Source of the DNA: Arhodomonas sp051195215
GTDB lineage: Bacteria; Pseudomonadota; Gammaproteobacteria; Nitrococcales; Nitrococcaceae
Direction: 5' to 3'
DNA length: 64,000 nt
Assembly: GCF_051195215.1 (NCBI RefSeq)
Contig: NZ_JBNAZM010000001.1
Span: 289,212-353,211, forward strand
A model generated the notes under the pieces. The model searched no databases. It was not told where the DNA came from and saw only the letters and a program-made list of their open reading frames with translations. Both the position numbers and the translations under genes were made by a program. Shown piece by piece: positions 1 through 8,472 of this stretch (its first letter is position 1; every line of letters begins with the position of its first letter).

Positions 1-2
1 AG

Positions 3-158
3 CTGTGCGTCCTCCCCGTCGGCCACACGCCCATTCGCCGCCCACTCGGCTACCTCTACCATCGCAGCCGCACGCTATCGAACGCCGCCCGGGCGATGAT
101 CGAGCGGTTGGAGGTGGTGAGAAGGTCGAACGTAGCAACTCAGGGAAGAGAGAATTAA
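3..158 (+). CDS. LysR-type transcriptional regulator, C-terminal fragment (cut by window edge)
   Basis: Only the last 51 codons and a TAA stop are visible; the frame is open from the left edge. The peptide begins LCVLPVGHTPIRRPLGYLYH and continues with RSRTLSNAARAMIERL. This resembles the end of the effector-binding domain of LysR-family regulators, where a hydrophobic strand, an RPLGYL-like segment and a final helix rich in Ala and Arg are common. The assignment rests on this short stretch only, so the regulated pathway cannot be said. It is convergent with aroC, 242 bases away. Confidence 0.5.
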   Translation: MCVLPVGHTPIRRPLGYLYHRSRTLSNAARAMIERLEVVRRSNVATQGREN

Positions 159-236
159 TTACAGCCACAAAGAGGAAGGTGGAAAGACGATAGGGCGCGA
201 GTGCAGCGCGGCCGTTACCCCAATGGCTTGCAGGCA

Positions 237-313
237 GTGTGGGGCGGGCGTTGGCGGCAGTCGAGCGTACAGGGACGTATTCATAGCGTGTCTCGCCAAC
301 GCCCGCCCCACAC
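237..313. repeat. Perfect 20-bp inverted repeat, possible dispersed palindromic element
   Basis: GTGTGGGGCGGGCGTTGGCG (237-256) is exactly complemented by CGCCAACGCCCGCCCCACAC (294-313) across a 37-base loop. It lies in the 242-base non-coding gap between the LysR fragment and the end of aroC. There is no T-tract after either arm, so a simple terminator is less likely than a dispersed repeat (REP or MITE-like). The rest of 159-400 shows no convincing gene. Confidence 0.6.
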
Positions 314-400
314 GGTCTATCCGCCAACGTCGAAGCAACCCCGGTATCGCGGGAAAATCGCGCTCACACTCACGTGCGGACGCAAATGCAGCCTGCACCT

Positions 401-1492
401 TCAGCCAGGCACGATCGGCGTATCCGTGGAGACGTCCGCATTCTGCGCGCGATGGCGCAGGTAGTGGTCCATGAGCGTAAGTGCCATCATCGCTTCGGCG
501 ATGGGCGTCGCCCGAACGCCCACGCAGGGGTCGTGGCGGCCGGTGGTGACCACCTCGTCGGGTTCACCGCGCACATTGATCGAGCGCCCCGGCACACGGA
601 TGCTCGATGTCGGCTTGAGGGCGATGCGCGCGACGATGGACTGCCCGGTGGAGATGCCGCCGAGCACCCCCCCGGCGTTGTTCGAGAGAAAGCCCTCGCG
701 GGTGATCTCGTCGCGATGCTCACTGCCCTTCTGGGGAACGCTCGCGAAACCGGCACCGAACTCGACCCCTTTCACCGCATTGATGCTCATCAGCCCGTGG
801 GCCAGTTCCGCATCCAACCGGTCGAACACCGGTTCGCCCAGCCCCACCGGCACGCCCTCCGCCATGACCGTCACCGACGCACCCACGGAGTCGCCGTCGC
901 GACGCAACTGATCCATGTACGCCTCGAGCTCCGGCAGGCGAGCGGGCTGAGCACAGAAGAATGGGTTGGCATCCACTGCCGCCCAGTCCTCCAGCGCGAG
1001 CTCGAAGGGACCCAGCTGGCTGAGATAACCGCGAACCCTCACCCCCAGGGTCTCGCTCAGGAATTTCTTGGCAATGGCGCCCGCGGCGACGCGCATTGCG
1101 GTCTCGCGCGCCGAGGAGCGGCCGCCGCCGCGATAATCGCGGATGCCGTACTTGTGGTGGTAGGTGTAATCCGCGTGACCGGGCCGGAAGCTGTCCTTGA
1201 TCTTCGAATAGTCCTTCGAGCGCTGATCCGCGTTCTCGATCAACAGCCCGATGGGCGTGCCCGTGGTAACCCCCTCGAAAACCCCCGAGAGTATACGCAC
1301 CTGGTCGGGCTCGCGACGCTGGGAGGTGTGGCGCGAAGTACCCGGCCGGCGCCGGTCCAGATCACGCTGAAGATCCGACTCGTCGAGTGCCAACCCGGGC
1401 GGGCATCCATCCACGACAGCGCCCAACGCCGGGCCGTGGGACTCGCCGAATGTAGTGACCGTGAAGAGCTTGCCGAAGGTATTACCGGACAT
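401..1492 (-). CDS. aroC: Chorismate synthase
   Basis: This 363-residue protein catalyses the last shikimate-pathway step, 5-enolpyruvylshikimate-3-phosphate to chorismate, using reduced FMN in the cytosol. The N-terminus MSGNTFGKLFTVTTFGESHG is the classic signature. The basic segments RRPGTSRHTSQRREPDQV, RPGHADYTYHHKYG and RGGGRSSARETAMRVAAGA follow in order, as in the family. Length matches typical proteobacterial AroC (about 360). The ATG at 1492 sits directly before the conserved N-terminus. It lies 59 bases downstream of prmB on the same strand, a common gammaproteobacterial arrangement. Confidence 0.97.
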   Translation of the reverse strand: MSGNTFGKLFTVTTFGESHGPALGAVVDGCPPGLALDESDLQRDLDRRRPGTSRHTSQRREPDQVRILSGVFEGVTTGTPIGLLIENADQRSKDYSKIKDSFRPGHADYTYHHKYGIRDYRGGGRSSARETAMRVAAGAIAKKFLSETLGVRVRGYLSQLGPFELALEDWAAVDANPFFCAQPARLPELEAYMDQLRRDGDSVGASVTVMAEGVPVGLGEPVFDRLDAELAHGLMSINAVKGVEFGAGFASVPQKGSEHRDEITREGFLSNNAGGVLGGISTGQSIVARIALKPTSSIRVPGRSINVRGEPDEVVTTGRHDPCVGVRATPIAEAMMALTLMDHYLRHRAQNADVSTDTPIVPG

Positions 1493-1551
1493 TTTGTGTG
1501 AACGCTTCGAGTTAAGGATGTAGAGAACCGACCCGCTCGGCAGCGGACGCC

Positions 1552-2472
1552 TCAGTCATGTACCGCGAACCGGCGCTGCAGCTCGGCCGCTTCCACCAGG
1601 AAGACGCCCTCGCCGCCCCGCTCGAACTCGAGCCAGGTCAACGCCAGATCGGGATAGGCGGCCTCCATCGCGGGCCAGCTATGGCCCACCTCGCAAACCA
1701 GGATACCGTGCTCGGTAAGCCTTTCGGCGGCCTGACGCAACAACGGATGGACGAAATCCAGCCCGTCCTCTCCGCCGGCAAGCCCCGTGCGCGGCTCGTG
1801 CCGATACTCCTCGGGCAGATCGGCCATCGCCTCGGCATCCACGTAAGGCGGATTGGCCACGATCAGATCGTACCGGCGGTCTCCCGAGACACCGGCGAGC
1901 AGATCCGAGCGCAGCGGACGGACACGGTCATCGACGCCATGACGGTCCACGTTGATCCGTGCGACCGCGAGCGCATCCTCCGAGAGATCGAGCGCATCCA
2001 CTTCCGCTCCCGGGAATGCGAGGGCACACCCGATCGCGATGCAGCCGCTGCCGGTACCGATATCCGCCACGCGCTCCACCGCCTCGGGATCGAGCCAGGG
2101 CTCGAACCCGGTCTCGATCAGCTCGGCCACCGGCGACCGCGGCACCAGCACCCGCTCATCCACATAGAAAGGCAGCCCCAGGAACCACCCCTCATGGGTG
2201 ATGTATGCGAGCGGAAGACGCTCCTCCACGCGCCGGCGAACCCGTGCCGCGATTGCCGCCTTCTCGTCGGCGGTCAGCCGGCACGGAAAGTAGGCGTCGT
2301 GAAGGTCCGGTGGCAGATGCAATGCATGCAGGACCAGCGCCGCGGCCTCGTCGATGGCATTGTCGGTCCCGTGACCGAAATGCACCCCGGCCGCCGCGAA
2401 GCGGCTCGCCGCCCAGCGAATGAAGTCGGCAATGCTCTCGAGTTCCTTCGGCACCGTGGCCGGATCGCTCAT
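1552..2472 (-). CDS. prmB: Ribosomal protein uL3 N5-glutamine methyltransferase PrmB
   Basis: This is a SAM-dependent methyltransferase that modifies a glutamine of ribosomal protein L3. The family signature NPPYVDAEAMADLPEEYRHE is present; the NPPY tetrapeptide binds the target glutamine amide, and EYRHEP separates PrmB from the release-factor enzyme PrmC. A SAM-binding segment, VADIGTGSGCIAIGCALAFP, lies upstream of it. I chose the ATG at 2472 (306 aa) because GAGGAG precedes it by 8 bases. The reading frame is open 30 codons further upstream but without family similarity. It is likely co-transcribed with aroC and diverges from psd. Confidence 0.93.
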   Translation of the reverse strand: MSDPATVPKELESIADFIRWAASRFAAAGVHFGHGTDNAIDEAAALVLHALHLPPDLHDAYFPCRLTADEKAAIAARVRRRVEERLPLAYITHEGWFLGLPFYVDERVLVPRSPVAELIETGFEPWLDPEAVERVADIGTGSGCIAIGCALAFPGAEVDALDLSEDALAVARINVDRHGVDDRVRPLRSDLLAGVSGDRRYDLIVANPPYVDAEAMADLPEEYRHEPRTGLAGGEDGLDFVHPLLRQAAERLTEHGILVCEVGHSWPAMEAAYPDLALTWLEFERGGEGVFLVEAAELQRRFAVHD

Positions 2473-2599
2473 GGCTGGCTCCTCGTCGCGAGCGCGACAT
2501 GGTACCCCACCGAAGCGCACGTGTCCGCCGCGGGGCTTCCGCTCACCGGCGCTTGCCGACATAATGCCGTCGTTCTCGCATCACGGCCACGGAACGACC

Positions 2600-3487
2600 A
2601 TGGACCAGCTCCACACCCCACCACTGATGGAACGCCTCAAGTCCCTGGCGCTCTATCCGCTTCCACATCACGGCATATCCCGCCTGGTCGGCCACGCCAC
2701 ACGGTGGCGTAACCCGCTGTGGAAGAACACGCTCATACGCACGTTCATCCGGGCGTACGACGTCAACCTGGACGAGGCCGAAGACCGGGACGCCGCGGAC
2801 TGGCCCGATTTCAACAGCTTCTTCACCCGGTCGCTGCGCGACGGCACCCGCCCCCTCCCTGACGACCCGACGGCCCTGGCCTCGCCCGTGGACGGCACCG
2901 TGAGCGCGCTGGGCCGTATCGAGGCCGGGCAGCTCATTCAGGCCAAGGGGCAGCGTTTCAGCCTGCAGGCGTTACTTGGGGGCGACCCGGCGCTCACCGA
3001 GCGGTTCCGCGACGGCAGTTTCCTGACGGTCTACCTTTCGCCGCGGGACTACCACCGCGTCCACATGCCCGGTGCCGGCCGACTCGAACGCATGATCCAC
3101 GTGCCGGGCCGGCTGTTCAGCGTCGCCCCACACACCGTGCGCACCGTGCCACGACTGTTCGCCCGCAACGAGCGAGTCGTGAGCCTGTTCCAGGGGCCGA
3201 GCGAGCCGTTCGCGGTCATCATGGTGGGCGCGATGTGCGTTGCCAGCATCGAGACGGTGTGGCACGGCGTGGTCACGCCGCCGGCCGGACGGCGGGTTCG
3301 CGCCTGGGACTACCACGACGACAGCCGGGACCTCAGGCAGGGCGATGAAATGGGGCGATTCAACATGGGCTCGACGGTGATCCTCGTGTATCCGAGGGGC
3401 GCGGTGAGGTGGGCCGAAGCGCTCGGCCCCGGAGACACGGTACGGCTCGGGCAAAAGGTGGGTGCGTGGTTGCAAGGTATCGAGTAG
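2600..3487 (+). CDS. psd: Phosphatidylserine decarboxylase proenzyme
   Basis: This pyruvoyl enzyme converts phosphatidylserine to phosphatidylethanolamine at the inner membrane. From the ATG at 2600 it is 295 aa, normal for the bacterial type. Family landmarks visible are FNSFFTRSLRDGTRPL, SPVDGTVSALG, YLSPRDYHRVHMP (catalytic Asp-His region), and GST near residues 257-259. Self-cleavage before Ser258 would give a beta chain of 257 residues and a short alpha chain carrying the pyruvoyl group. The frame is open upstream of 2600 but runs into the divergent prmB gene. Its end faces epmA. Confidence 0.95.
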   Translation: MDQLHTPPLMERLKSLALYPLPHHGISRLVGHATRWRNPLWKNTLIRTFIRAYDVNLDEAEDRDAADWPDFNSFFTRSLRDGTRPLPDDPTALASPVDGTVSALGRIEAGQLIQAKGQRFSLQALLGGDPALTERFRDGSFLTVYLSPRDYHRVHMPGAGRLERMIHVPGRLFSVAPHTVRTVPRLFARNERVVSLFQGPSEPFAVIMVGAMCVASIETVWHGVVTPPAGRRVRAWDYHDDSRDLRQGDEMGRFNMGSTVILVYPRGAVRWAEALGPGDTVRLGQKVGAWLQGIE

Positions 3488-3506
3488 CGCGTTTCAAGTG
3501 ACTCCC

Positions 3507-3534
3507 GCCGCGCTGCCAGCGACAGGCGCGCGGC
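3507..3534. terminator. Possible bidirectional terminator between psd and epmA
   Basis: GCCGCGC and GCGCGGC form a 7-bp GC-only stem around a 14-base loop in the 55-base gap between two convergent genes. There is no T-run, so this is a weak call based on position. Confidence 0.3.
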
Positions 3535-3542
3535 CCGCCCCC

Positions 3543-4511
3543 CTACGCGCGCTCGACGGGAAATGCGATCACTTCGTCGATGCGCTCGGCACCAAGCGCC
3601 AGCATGAACAGCCGGTCGAGCCCGAGGGCGACCCCGGCGCATGGCGGCAGTCCCGCCTGCAGCGCACCGAGCAGGCGCTCATCCACTGACGGCTGCGCCA
3701 GCCCCGCGGCTGCACGCCGGGCGCGGTCCGCCTCGAAACGGGCGCGCTGCTCCGCCGCGTCGGTGAGCTCGTGGAAACCGTTGGCGATCTCGATACCGTC
3801 GATGAAGAGCTCGAAGCGCTCGGCGACGCGGGGATCGTCCGGGCTGAGCCGCGCGAGTGCGGCCTGGCTCGCGGGAAAATGCGTGACGAAGGTGAAGGCC
3901 TCACGCCCGAGCCCCGGGGACACGGCGTGGCTCATGAGCACGTCCAGCAGCGCATCCCGGTCCAGGCCCGATACGTCCAGGCCGTTGCCGTGCCGCGCCG
4001 CCAGTGCCCGCAGCTCGTTGTCGCCCACGGTGAGGGGATCCACCGCGAGACACGCCTGGAACACTTGCCGGTAGGTGCGTCTCTCCACCGGCCTCGCCGG
4101 CAGCACCGCGACGACGAGATCCGCGATCTCGGCCATCAGCGCCTGGTGATCGAACCCGGGCCGGTACCATTCGAGCAGGCTGAACTCGGGATTGTGGAGG
4201 CGGCCACGCTCACCGGCGCGAAACGCCCGCGAGATCTGGTAGATCGCCCCCATGCCGGCAGCGAGCAGACGCTTCATCGCATATTCGGGTGACGTCTGCA
4301 GCCACAGCCGGCCGTCCGTCGGCCCTCCCGGAGCCGTGTAGGCAACCGACAGCCCCTCGAGGTTGACGTCGGTAACGCCGGCGGCCGCCATGACCGGCGT
4401 CTCGACCTCGCAGACATCACGTTCCTCGAAAAAGCGCCGGACGACCCGCAACAGGGCCGCCCGGCGCGCCAGGCAGTCGATCGAGGCCGTCGGGCGCCAG
4501 TCGTCACCCAT
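3543..4511 (-). CDS. epmA: EF-P--(R)-beta-lysine ligase EpmA (PoxA/GenX)
   Basis: This 322-aa paralogue of the class II lysyl-tRNA synthetase catalytic domain attaches beta-lysine to a lysine of elongation factor P rather than to tRNA. Visible synthetase motifs are VRRFFEERDVCEVETPVM (motif 1 region), RAFRAGERGRLHNPEFSLLE (motif 2) and GVALGLDRLFMLALG (motif 3). There is no N-terminal anticodon-binding domain, which separates it from LysS (about 500 aa). It starts 14 bases after the efp stop codon, so the two are almost certainly co-transcribed. epmB lies divergently on the other side of efp. Confidence 0.95.
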   Translation of the reverse strand: MGDDWRPTASIDCLARRAALLRVVRRFFEERDVCEVETPVMAAAGVTDVNLEGLSVAYTAPGGPTDGRLWLQTSPEYAMKRLLAAGMGAIYQISRAFRAGERGRLHNPEFSLLEWYRPGFDHQALMAEIADLVVAVLPARPVERRTYRQVFQACLAVDPLTVGDNELRALAARHGNGLDVSGLDRDALLDVLMSHAVSPGLGREAFTFVTHFPASQAALARLSPDDPRVAERFELFIDGIEIANGFHELTDAAEQRARFEADRARRAAAGLAQPSVDERLLGALQAGLPPCAGVALGLDRLFMLALGAERIDEVIAFPVERA

Positions 4512-4525
4512 ACCGGTAACGGATC

Positions 4526-5095
4526 TCAGTCCTTGGCGCGGGAGATGTAGCTACCACTGCGGGTATCCACCTTGAGGGTCTCGCCCTCTTCGATGAACAG
4601 CGGTACCTGCACCACGGCGCCGGTTTCCAGCGTGGCGGGCTTGCTGCCGCCGCTGGAGGTGTCCCCACGCAGGCCCGGATCGGTCTGCACGACCTTGAGA
4701 TTCACGTGCGGCGGCGGCTCGACGGACAGCGGCGACCCGTTGTACAGCGTGACGTTGCACACGTCCTGCTCCTTGAGCCATCGGGCTGCGTCGCCCACCG
4801 CCGCCTCGCTGGCCGCCTGCTGCTCGAAGGTCTCCTGATCCATGAAGTACCAGAACTCGCCATCGTTGTAGAGATACTGCATCTCCGTCTCGAGGACGTC
4901 GGCGGCCTCGACACTGTCTCCCGACTTGAACGTCCGGTCGATGACCTTGCCGGTCTTGAGGTTGCGCACCTTCACGCGGTTGAAGGCCTGGCCCTTGCCG
5001 GGCTTGACGAACTCGTTGTCGACGATGGCGTAGGGCTCGCCGTCGAGCATGATCTTGAGTCCGGACTTGAACTGGTTGGTGGTGTACGTCGCCAT
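4526..5095 (-). CDS. efp: Translation elongation factor P
   Basis: This 189-aa three-domain protein binds between the ribosomal P and E sites and relieves stalling at polyproline. The ATG at 5095 gives the conserved start MATYTTNQFKSGLKIMLDGE. The loop PGKGQ places lysine at position 34, the residue that EpmA beta-lysylates in Escherichia coli, consistent with epmA downstream and epmB divergent. The C-terminus SGSYISRAKD is also typical. An open frame extends upstream past the true start but lacks family similarity. Confidence 0.97.
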   Translation of the reverse strand: MATYTTNQFKSGLKIMLDGEPYAIVDNEFVKPGKGQAFNRVKVRNLKTGKVIDRTFKSGDSVEAADVLETEMQYLYNDGEFWYFMDQETFEQQAASEAAVGDAARWLKEQDVCNVTLYNGSPLSVEPPPHVNLKVVQTDPGLRGDTSSGGSKPATLETGAVVQVPLFIEEGETLKVDTRSGSYISRAKD

Positions 5096-5217
5096 TGTGG
5101 TCCCCGAAAATCGCGCGGTCTGATCCGCGCCGCCGGTGTGTATTGCCGACGGATACGCTACCATCGCGTCCGTCGCGAACGCCGCGAATGCTAACGGAAA
5201 ACGCCCGACGATAGAAC

Positions 5218-6285
5218 ATGGCCACCGTGTACGAAACCACCGCAAGCTCCGGCGCGGGAACGCCCGCCTGGCAGCGTGAGCTCGCAGACGCGATCCGCGA
5301 CCCGGCGGAGCTGCTCGCCGCCGTAGGGCTCGATGCCTCCTGGCTTCCCGCCGCCCGCCGCGCCGCCGCGCTTTTCCCGTTGCGCGTGCCGCGAGGTCAT
5401 GTCGCCCGCATGGGTGCCGGTGACCCGGACGACCCACTGTTGCGGCAGGTATTGCCCCTGGCCGCCGAAGAGCGCCCTACCCCCGGTTTTCACGACGATC
5501 CGGTGGGCGACCGCGACGTTCTCCACCCCGGCGGCGTGCTGCACAAGTACCACGGACGCGTTCTGCTGGTAGCCACCGGTGCCTGTGCAATCAACTGCCG
5601 CTACTGCTTCCGTCGCCACTTCCCGTACAGCGATGCCCAGGCCGCGCCGCGGGAATGGCGGGATGCTCTCGCCTACATCGGCGAACACCCCGACATCGAG
5701 GAGGTGATCTTGAGCGGCGGGGATCCGCTCACCCTGAGCGACCGCCGGCTGGGCAGCCTCGCCGAAAGCCTGGACGAGATTGCCCACGTGCGCCGCCTGC
5801 GTATCCACAGCCGCCTGCCTGTCGTTCTGCCGGAGCGCGTCGATGACGCCATGCTGGCGTGGTTCGCCGGTGGCCGCCTGAAACCGGTGATGGTGCTCCA
5901 CGCCAACCATCCGCGAGAGCTGGATACGGCGGCCGCGGAGGCGGTAACGCGCCTGCGCCGGCACGGGGTGCACGTGCTCAACCAGGCCGTCCTGCTGCGT
6001 GGCGTCAATGACGACGCGGACACACTCACGGCACTGTCGGAGCGACTGTTCGACATCGACGTGCTGCCCTACTACCTCCACGTGCTCGACCCGGTGGCCG
6101 GGGCAGCCCACTTCGACGTCGGCGACGACGAGGCCGGCGAACTCATGCGCGCCATCGCCGCCCGCCTGCCCGGCTATCTCGTCCCGCGCCTCGTGCGGGA
6201 ATTGCCCGGCCGACCGGCGAAAACGTGGCTCACCTGGGATCGGGCACCGGAAAATGCCAACGACGACGTTGCGTCAGCACCTTGA
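5218..6285 (+). CDS. epmB: EF-P (R)-beta-lysine-forming lysine 2,3-aminomutase EpmB
   Basis: This 355-aa radical SAM and PLP enzyme isomerises L-lysine to (R)-beta-lysine for EF-P modification. The radical SAM motif CxxxCxxC is C123, C127 and C130 within GACAINCRYCFRRHFPY. Further landmarks are EVILSGGDPL and HANHPRELD. It is shorter than clostridial lysine aminomutases (about 415 aa), as expected for EpmB. It diverges from efp with a 122-base shared control region, so this locus holds the substrate (EF-P), the beta-lysine maker and the ligase together. Confidence 0.94.
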   Translation: MATVYETTASSGAGTPAWQRELADAIRDPAELLAAVGLDASWLPAARRAAALFPLRVPRGHVARMGAGDPDDPLLRQVLPLAAEERPTPGFHDDPVGDRDVLHPGGVLHKYHGRVLLVATGACAINCRYCFRRHFPYSDAQAAPREWRDALAYIGEHPDIEEVILSGGDPLTLSDRRLGSLAESLDEIAHVRRLRIHSRLPVVLPERVDDAMLAWFAGGRLKPVMVLHANHPRELDTAAAEAVTRLRRHGVHVLNQAVLLRGVNDDADTLTALSERLFDIDVLPYYLHVLDPVAGAAHFDVGDDEAGELMRAIAARLPGYLVPRLVRELPGRPAKTWLTWDRAPENANDDVASAP

Positions 6286-6360
6286 CGCGGCACATGATGA
6301 GCGACCGAACTCGCCCGGCCGGGCGCACAATGGATTGACGGCGACGGGAAACGAGCACTT

Positions 6361-8436
6361 ATGCCAGACAGCGACCGCACTCTCCGGCTCCTAATCGCAG
6401 AAGAATCCCTCAACGACGCCGAGCAGCTGGTCAGCGTCCTGCGCAACGCCGGACACGCGGTGCGCCCCACCCGCGTCGAGGATGCCGAGCAGCTCGAGGA
6501 AGCGCTGCACGGACGGCCTCAGGACATTCTGCTATGCGCTCCCGGACTCGGGGGGCTGCCGCTGGAGACAGCGGTTCGGACAGTCAACCAGTCCGGCCAC
6601 TATCTCGCCCTGCTGGTACTCACCGACGAGGACGACCCGGAATTGCGCTCCGAGGTCATGGGTATGGGCGCGGCGGACCTCGTATCCAAGGCGGATACCG
6701 AGCATTTCCTCCGCGTGATCGAGCGCGAGCGGGCCACGCTCGCGGCACGCCGCAGTCAGCGCCGCCTGGAAGCGGCCCTGAAAGAAACCGAGCGCCGCTG
6801 CCAGACACTGCTCGAGAGCTCGCGTGACGCCATCGCCTACGTGCATGAAGGCATGCACATCTATGCCAACCACGCCTATCTCGAACGCTTCGAGGTGGCG
6901 CAGCTCGAGGATATCGAGGGGCTGCCGCTGCTCGACCTGATCGCGCCCGACGAACAGGCGAACTTCCGCGACTTCTTCCGCCAGTACACCCGCGGCGATG
7001 CCAGCGAAGCGGAGCTGGAAACGCGTATTCGCACCGAAAGCGGCGATGAGCAGGACGTGCGCCTGACCCTCGCTGAAGGCAGCTGGGACGGCGAGCGCGC
7101 CACCCAGATCGTCATACGCGAGAATGACGAGGCCGCCCTTGCCGAGCGCCTCCAGCACCTCTCGCGGCAGGATATGCTCACCGGTCTGTACAACCGCAAC
7201 CACTTCCTCGAGCACGTCGACCAGACGCTGACCAGTGATCGGTCGAACGAAAATGGCGCGCAGCACGGGCTGCTTTACCTGCGGCTGGACAATGTCGAGA
7301 CCATCCAGCACAACCTGGGTATCAGCGCGGTGGATCAGGTGGTCGCCGATACCGCCGACCTGCTGCGCGAGAACGTCGGCGACGAGGCCGTGGCCGCGCG
7401 CTATGGCGATACGCTGTTCGCGGTTTGGCTGCGCGACGCCAGTGTCCACGACGCCCTGGCCTCCGCCGAGTCGATCCGACAGGCGATCGAGACGCATATC
7501 AGCGAGCTCGGCGAGCGTACGATCACCAAGAGCGCCAGCATCGGTGTCGTGGTGGTGGGCGACAATATGGGCACGGCGGAGCAGGCGATGAACGTCGCCG
7601 CAACCGCCGCGGAACAGGCGACCGCCGAAGGCGGCAACCGCGTCCACCTGCACGCGGGCACCGAGGACGAAGGCAGTGACAGTGGTGGCGACTGGACGCC
7701 GCGCATCGAGGACGCGATGGCCGATCAGGCCATTCGCTGCTTCTACCAGCCCGTGGTCGCCCTCCACGACAGCGGTACCGCCCGGTACGAGCTGAGCTTC
7801 GAGCTCGAGGATGACCACGGCCGCGTCGACGGCGACACCCTGCGTGCCCGGGCGGACGCCGCCCGGCTCGCACCGGATCTGGACCGCTACCTGATCCACC
7901 AGGGGCTGCGGGCTTTGTCCGCATCCGGCGACGCACGCCCGGTGCTGTTCATCACGGTGTCGTCCGCCAGCCTGGCCGACGAGGAGCTGATCACGTTCGT
8001 TCGCCAGCAGCTCGCCGACTGCGGAGTGCATGGCAGCCAGCTTGTGCTGCAGTTCTCCGAGCCAGTGGCGGTCACCCAGCTAAACCAGGCCCGTGCGCTC
8101 GCGGAGGGCATGCGCGGACTCGGCGGAAGCACCTGCCTGAGCAGCTTCGGCAGCGGGCTGGACTCGTTCCGCCTGCTCAGCGAAGTTCCCGTGGATTACC
8201 TTCGACTGGACGGCGACCTGGTCGAGGGGCTGGCGAGCTCAGGGGAAAGCAGCGAGCGCACGCGCGAAATCGTCGGCAATGCCCACGAGAGCAATCGCCA
8301 GGTGATCGCCGACGGTCTCGAGGAAGCAACCCAGCTCGCCGTTCTCTGGCAGCACCAGATCGACCTGGTTCAGGGAAGCTTCCTGCAGGAGCCGCTGCCC
8401 ACCATGGATTACGACTTCACCGGCATGGTCATCTGA
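6361..8436 (+). CDS. FimX-like degenerate REC-PAS-GGDEF-EAL c-di-GMP receptor
   Basis: This 691-aa protein has a REC-like domain (about 1-125), a PAS domain (about 140-260), GGDEF (about 265-425) and EAL (about 445-690). The receiver lacks the usual phospho-acceptor Asp: its strand reads QDILLCAPGL. The GGDEF site reads GDTLF at 349-353 and the EAL site reads ELS at 477-479, so neither synthesis nor hydrolysis of c-di-GMP is expected. The same domain order, catalytic decay and length occur in FimX of Pseudomonas aeruginosa, which binds c-di-GMP at its EAL domain and controls type IV pili. No pilus genes are in the window, so the function is inferred. It stands alone, 75 bases after epmB. Confidence 0.8.
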   Translation: MPDSDRTLRLLIAEESLNDAEQLVSVLRNAGHAVRPTRVEDAEQLEEALHGRPQDILLCAPGLGGLPLETAVRTVNQSGHYLALLVLTDEDDPELRSEVMGMGAADLVSKADTEHFLRVIERERATLAARRSQRRLEAALKETERRCQTLLESSRDAIAYVHEGMHIYANHAYLERFEVAQLEDIEGLPLLDLIAPDEQANFRDFFRQYTRGDASEAELETRIRTESGDEQDVRLTLAEGSWDGERATQIVIRENDEAALAERLQHLSRQDMLTGLYNRNHFLEHVDQTLTSDRSNENGAQHGLLYLRLDNVETIQHNLGISAVDQVVADTADLLRENVGDEAVAARYGDTLFAVWLRDASVHDALASAESIRQAIETHISELGERTITKSASIGVVVVGDNMGTAEQAMNVAATAAEQATAEGGNRVHLHAGTEDEGSDSGGDWTPRIEDAMADQAIRCFYQPVVALHDSGTARYELSFELEDDHGRVDGDTLRARADAARLAPDLDRYLIHQGLRALSASGDARPVLFITVSSASLADEELITFVRQQLADCGVHGSQLVLQFSEPVAVTQLNQARALAEGMRGLGGSTCLSSFGSGLDSFRLLSEVPVDYLRLDGDLVEGLASSGESSERTREIVGNAHESNRQVIADGLEEATQLAVLWQHQIDLVQGSFLQEPLPTMDYDFTGMVI

Positions 8437-8441
8437 GGGGC

Positions 8442-8470
8442 GCGTGGCAGCGGACGGCTGGCTGCCACGC
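8442..8470. terminator. Bidirectional terminator-like hairpin between fimX-like gene and htpX
   Basis: GCGTGGCAGC (8442-8451) pairs perfectly with GCTGCCACGC (8461-8470) around a 9-base loop. It fills the 36-base gap between two convergent genes. No clear T-run follows. Confidence 0.6.
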
Positions 8471-8472
8471 TC

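Noticed and set aside
159..398. A 79-codon minus-strand frame downstream of aroC.
   Set aside because: It runs through the 20-bp inverted repeat and gives an Arg/Ala-rich peptide without family features.
374..1501. A 375-codon plus-strand frame opposite aroC.
   Set aside because: It is the complement of chorismate synthase and has no family signature.
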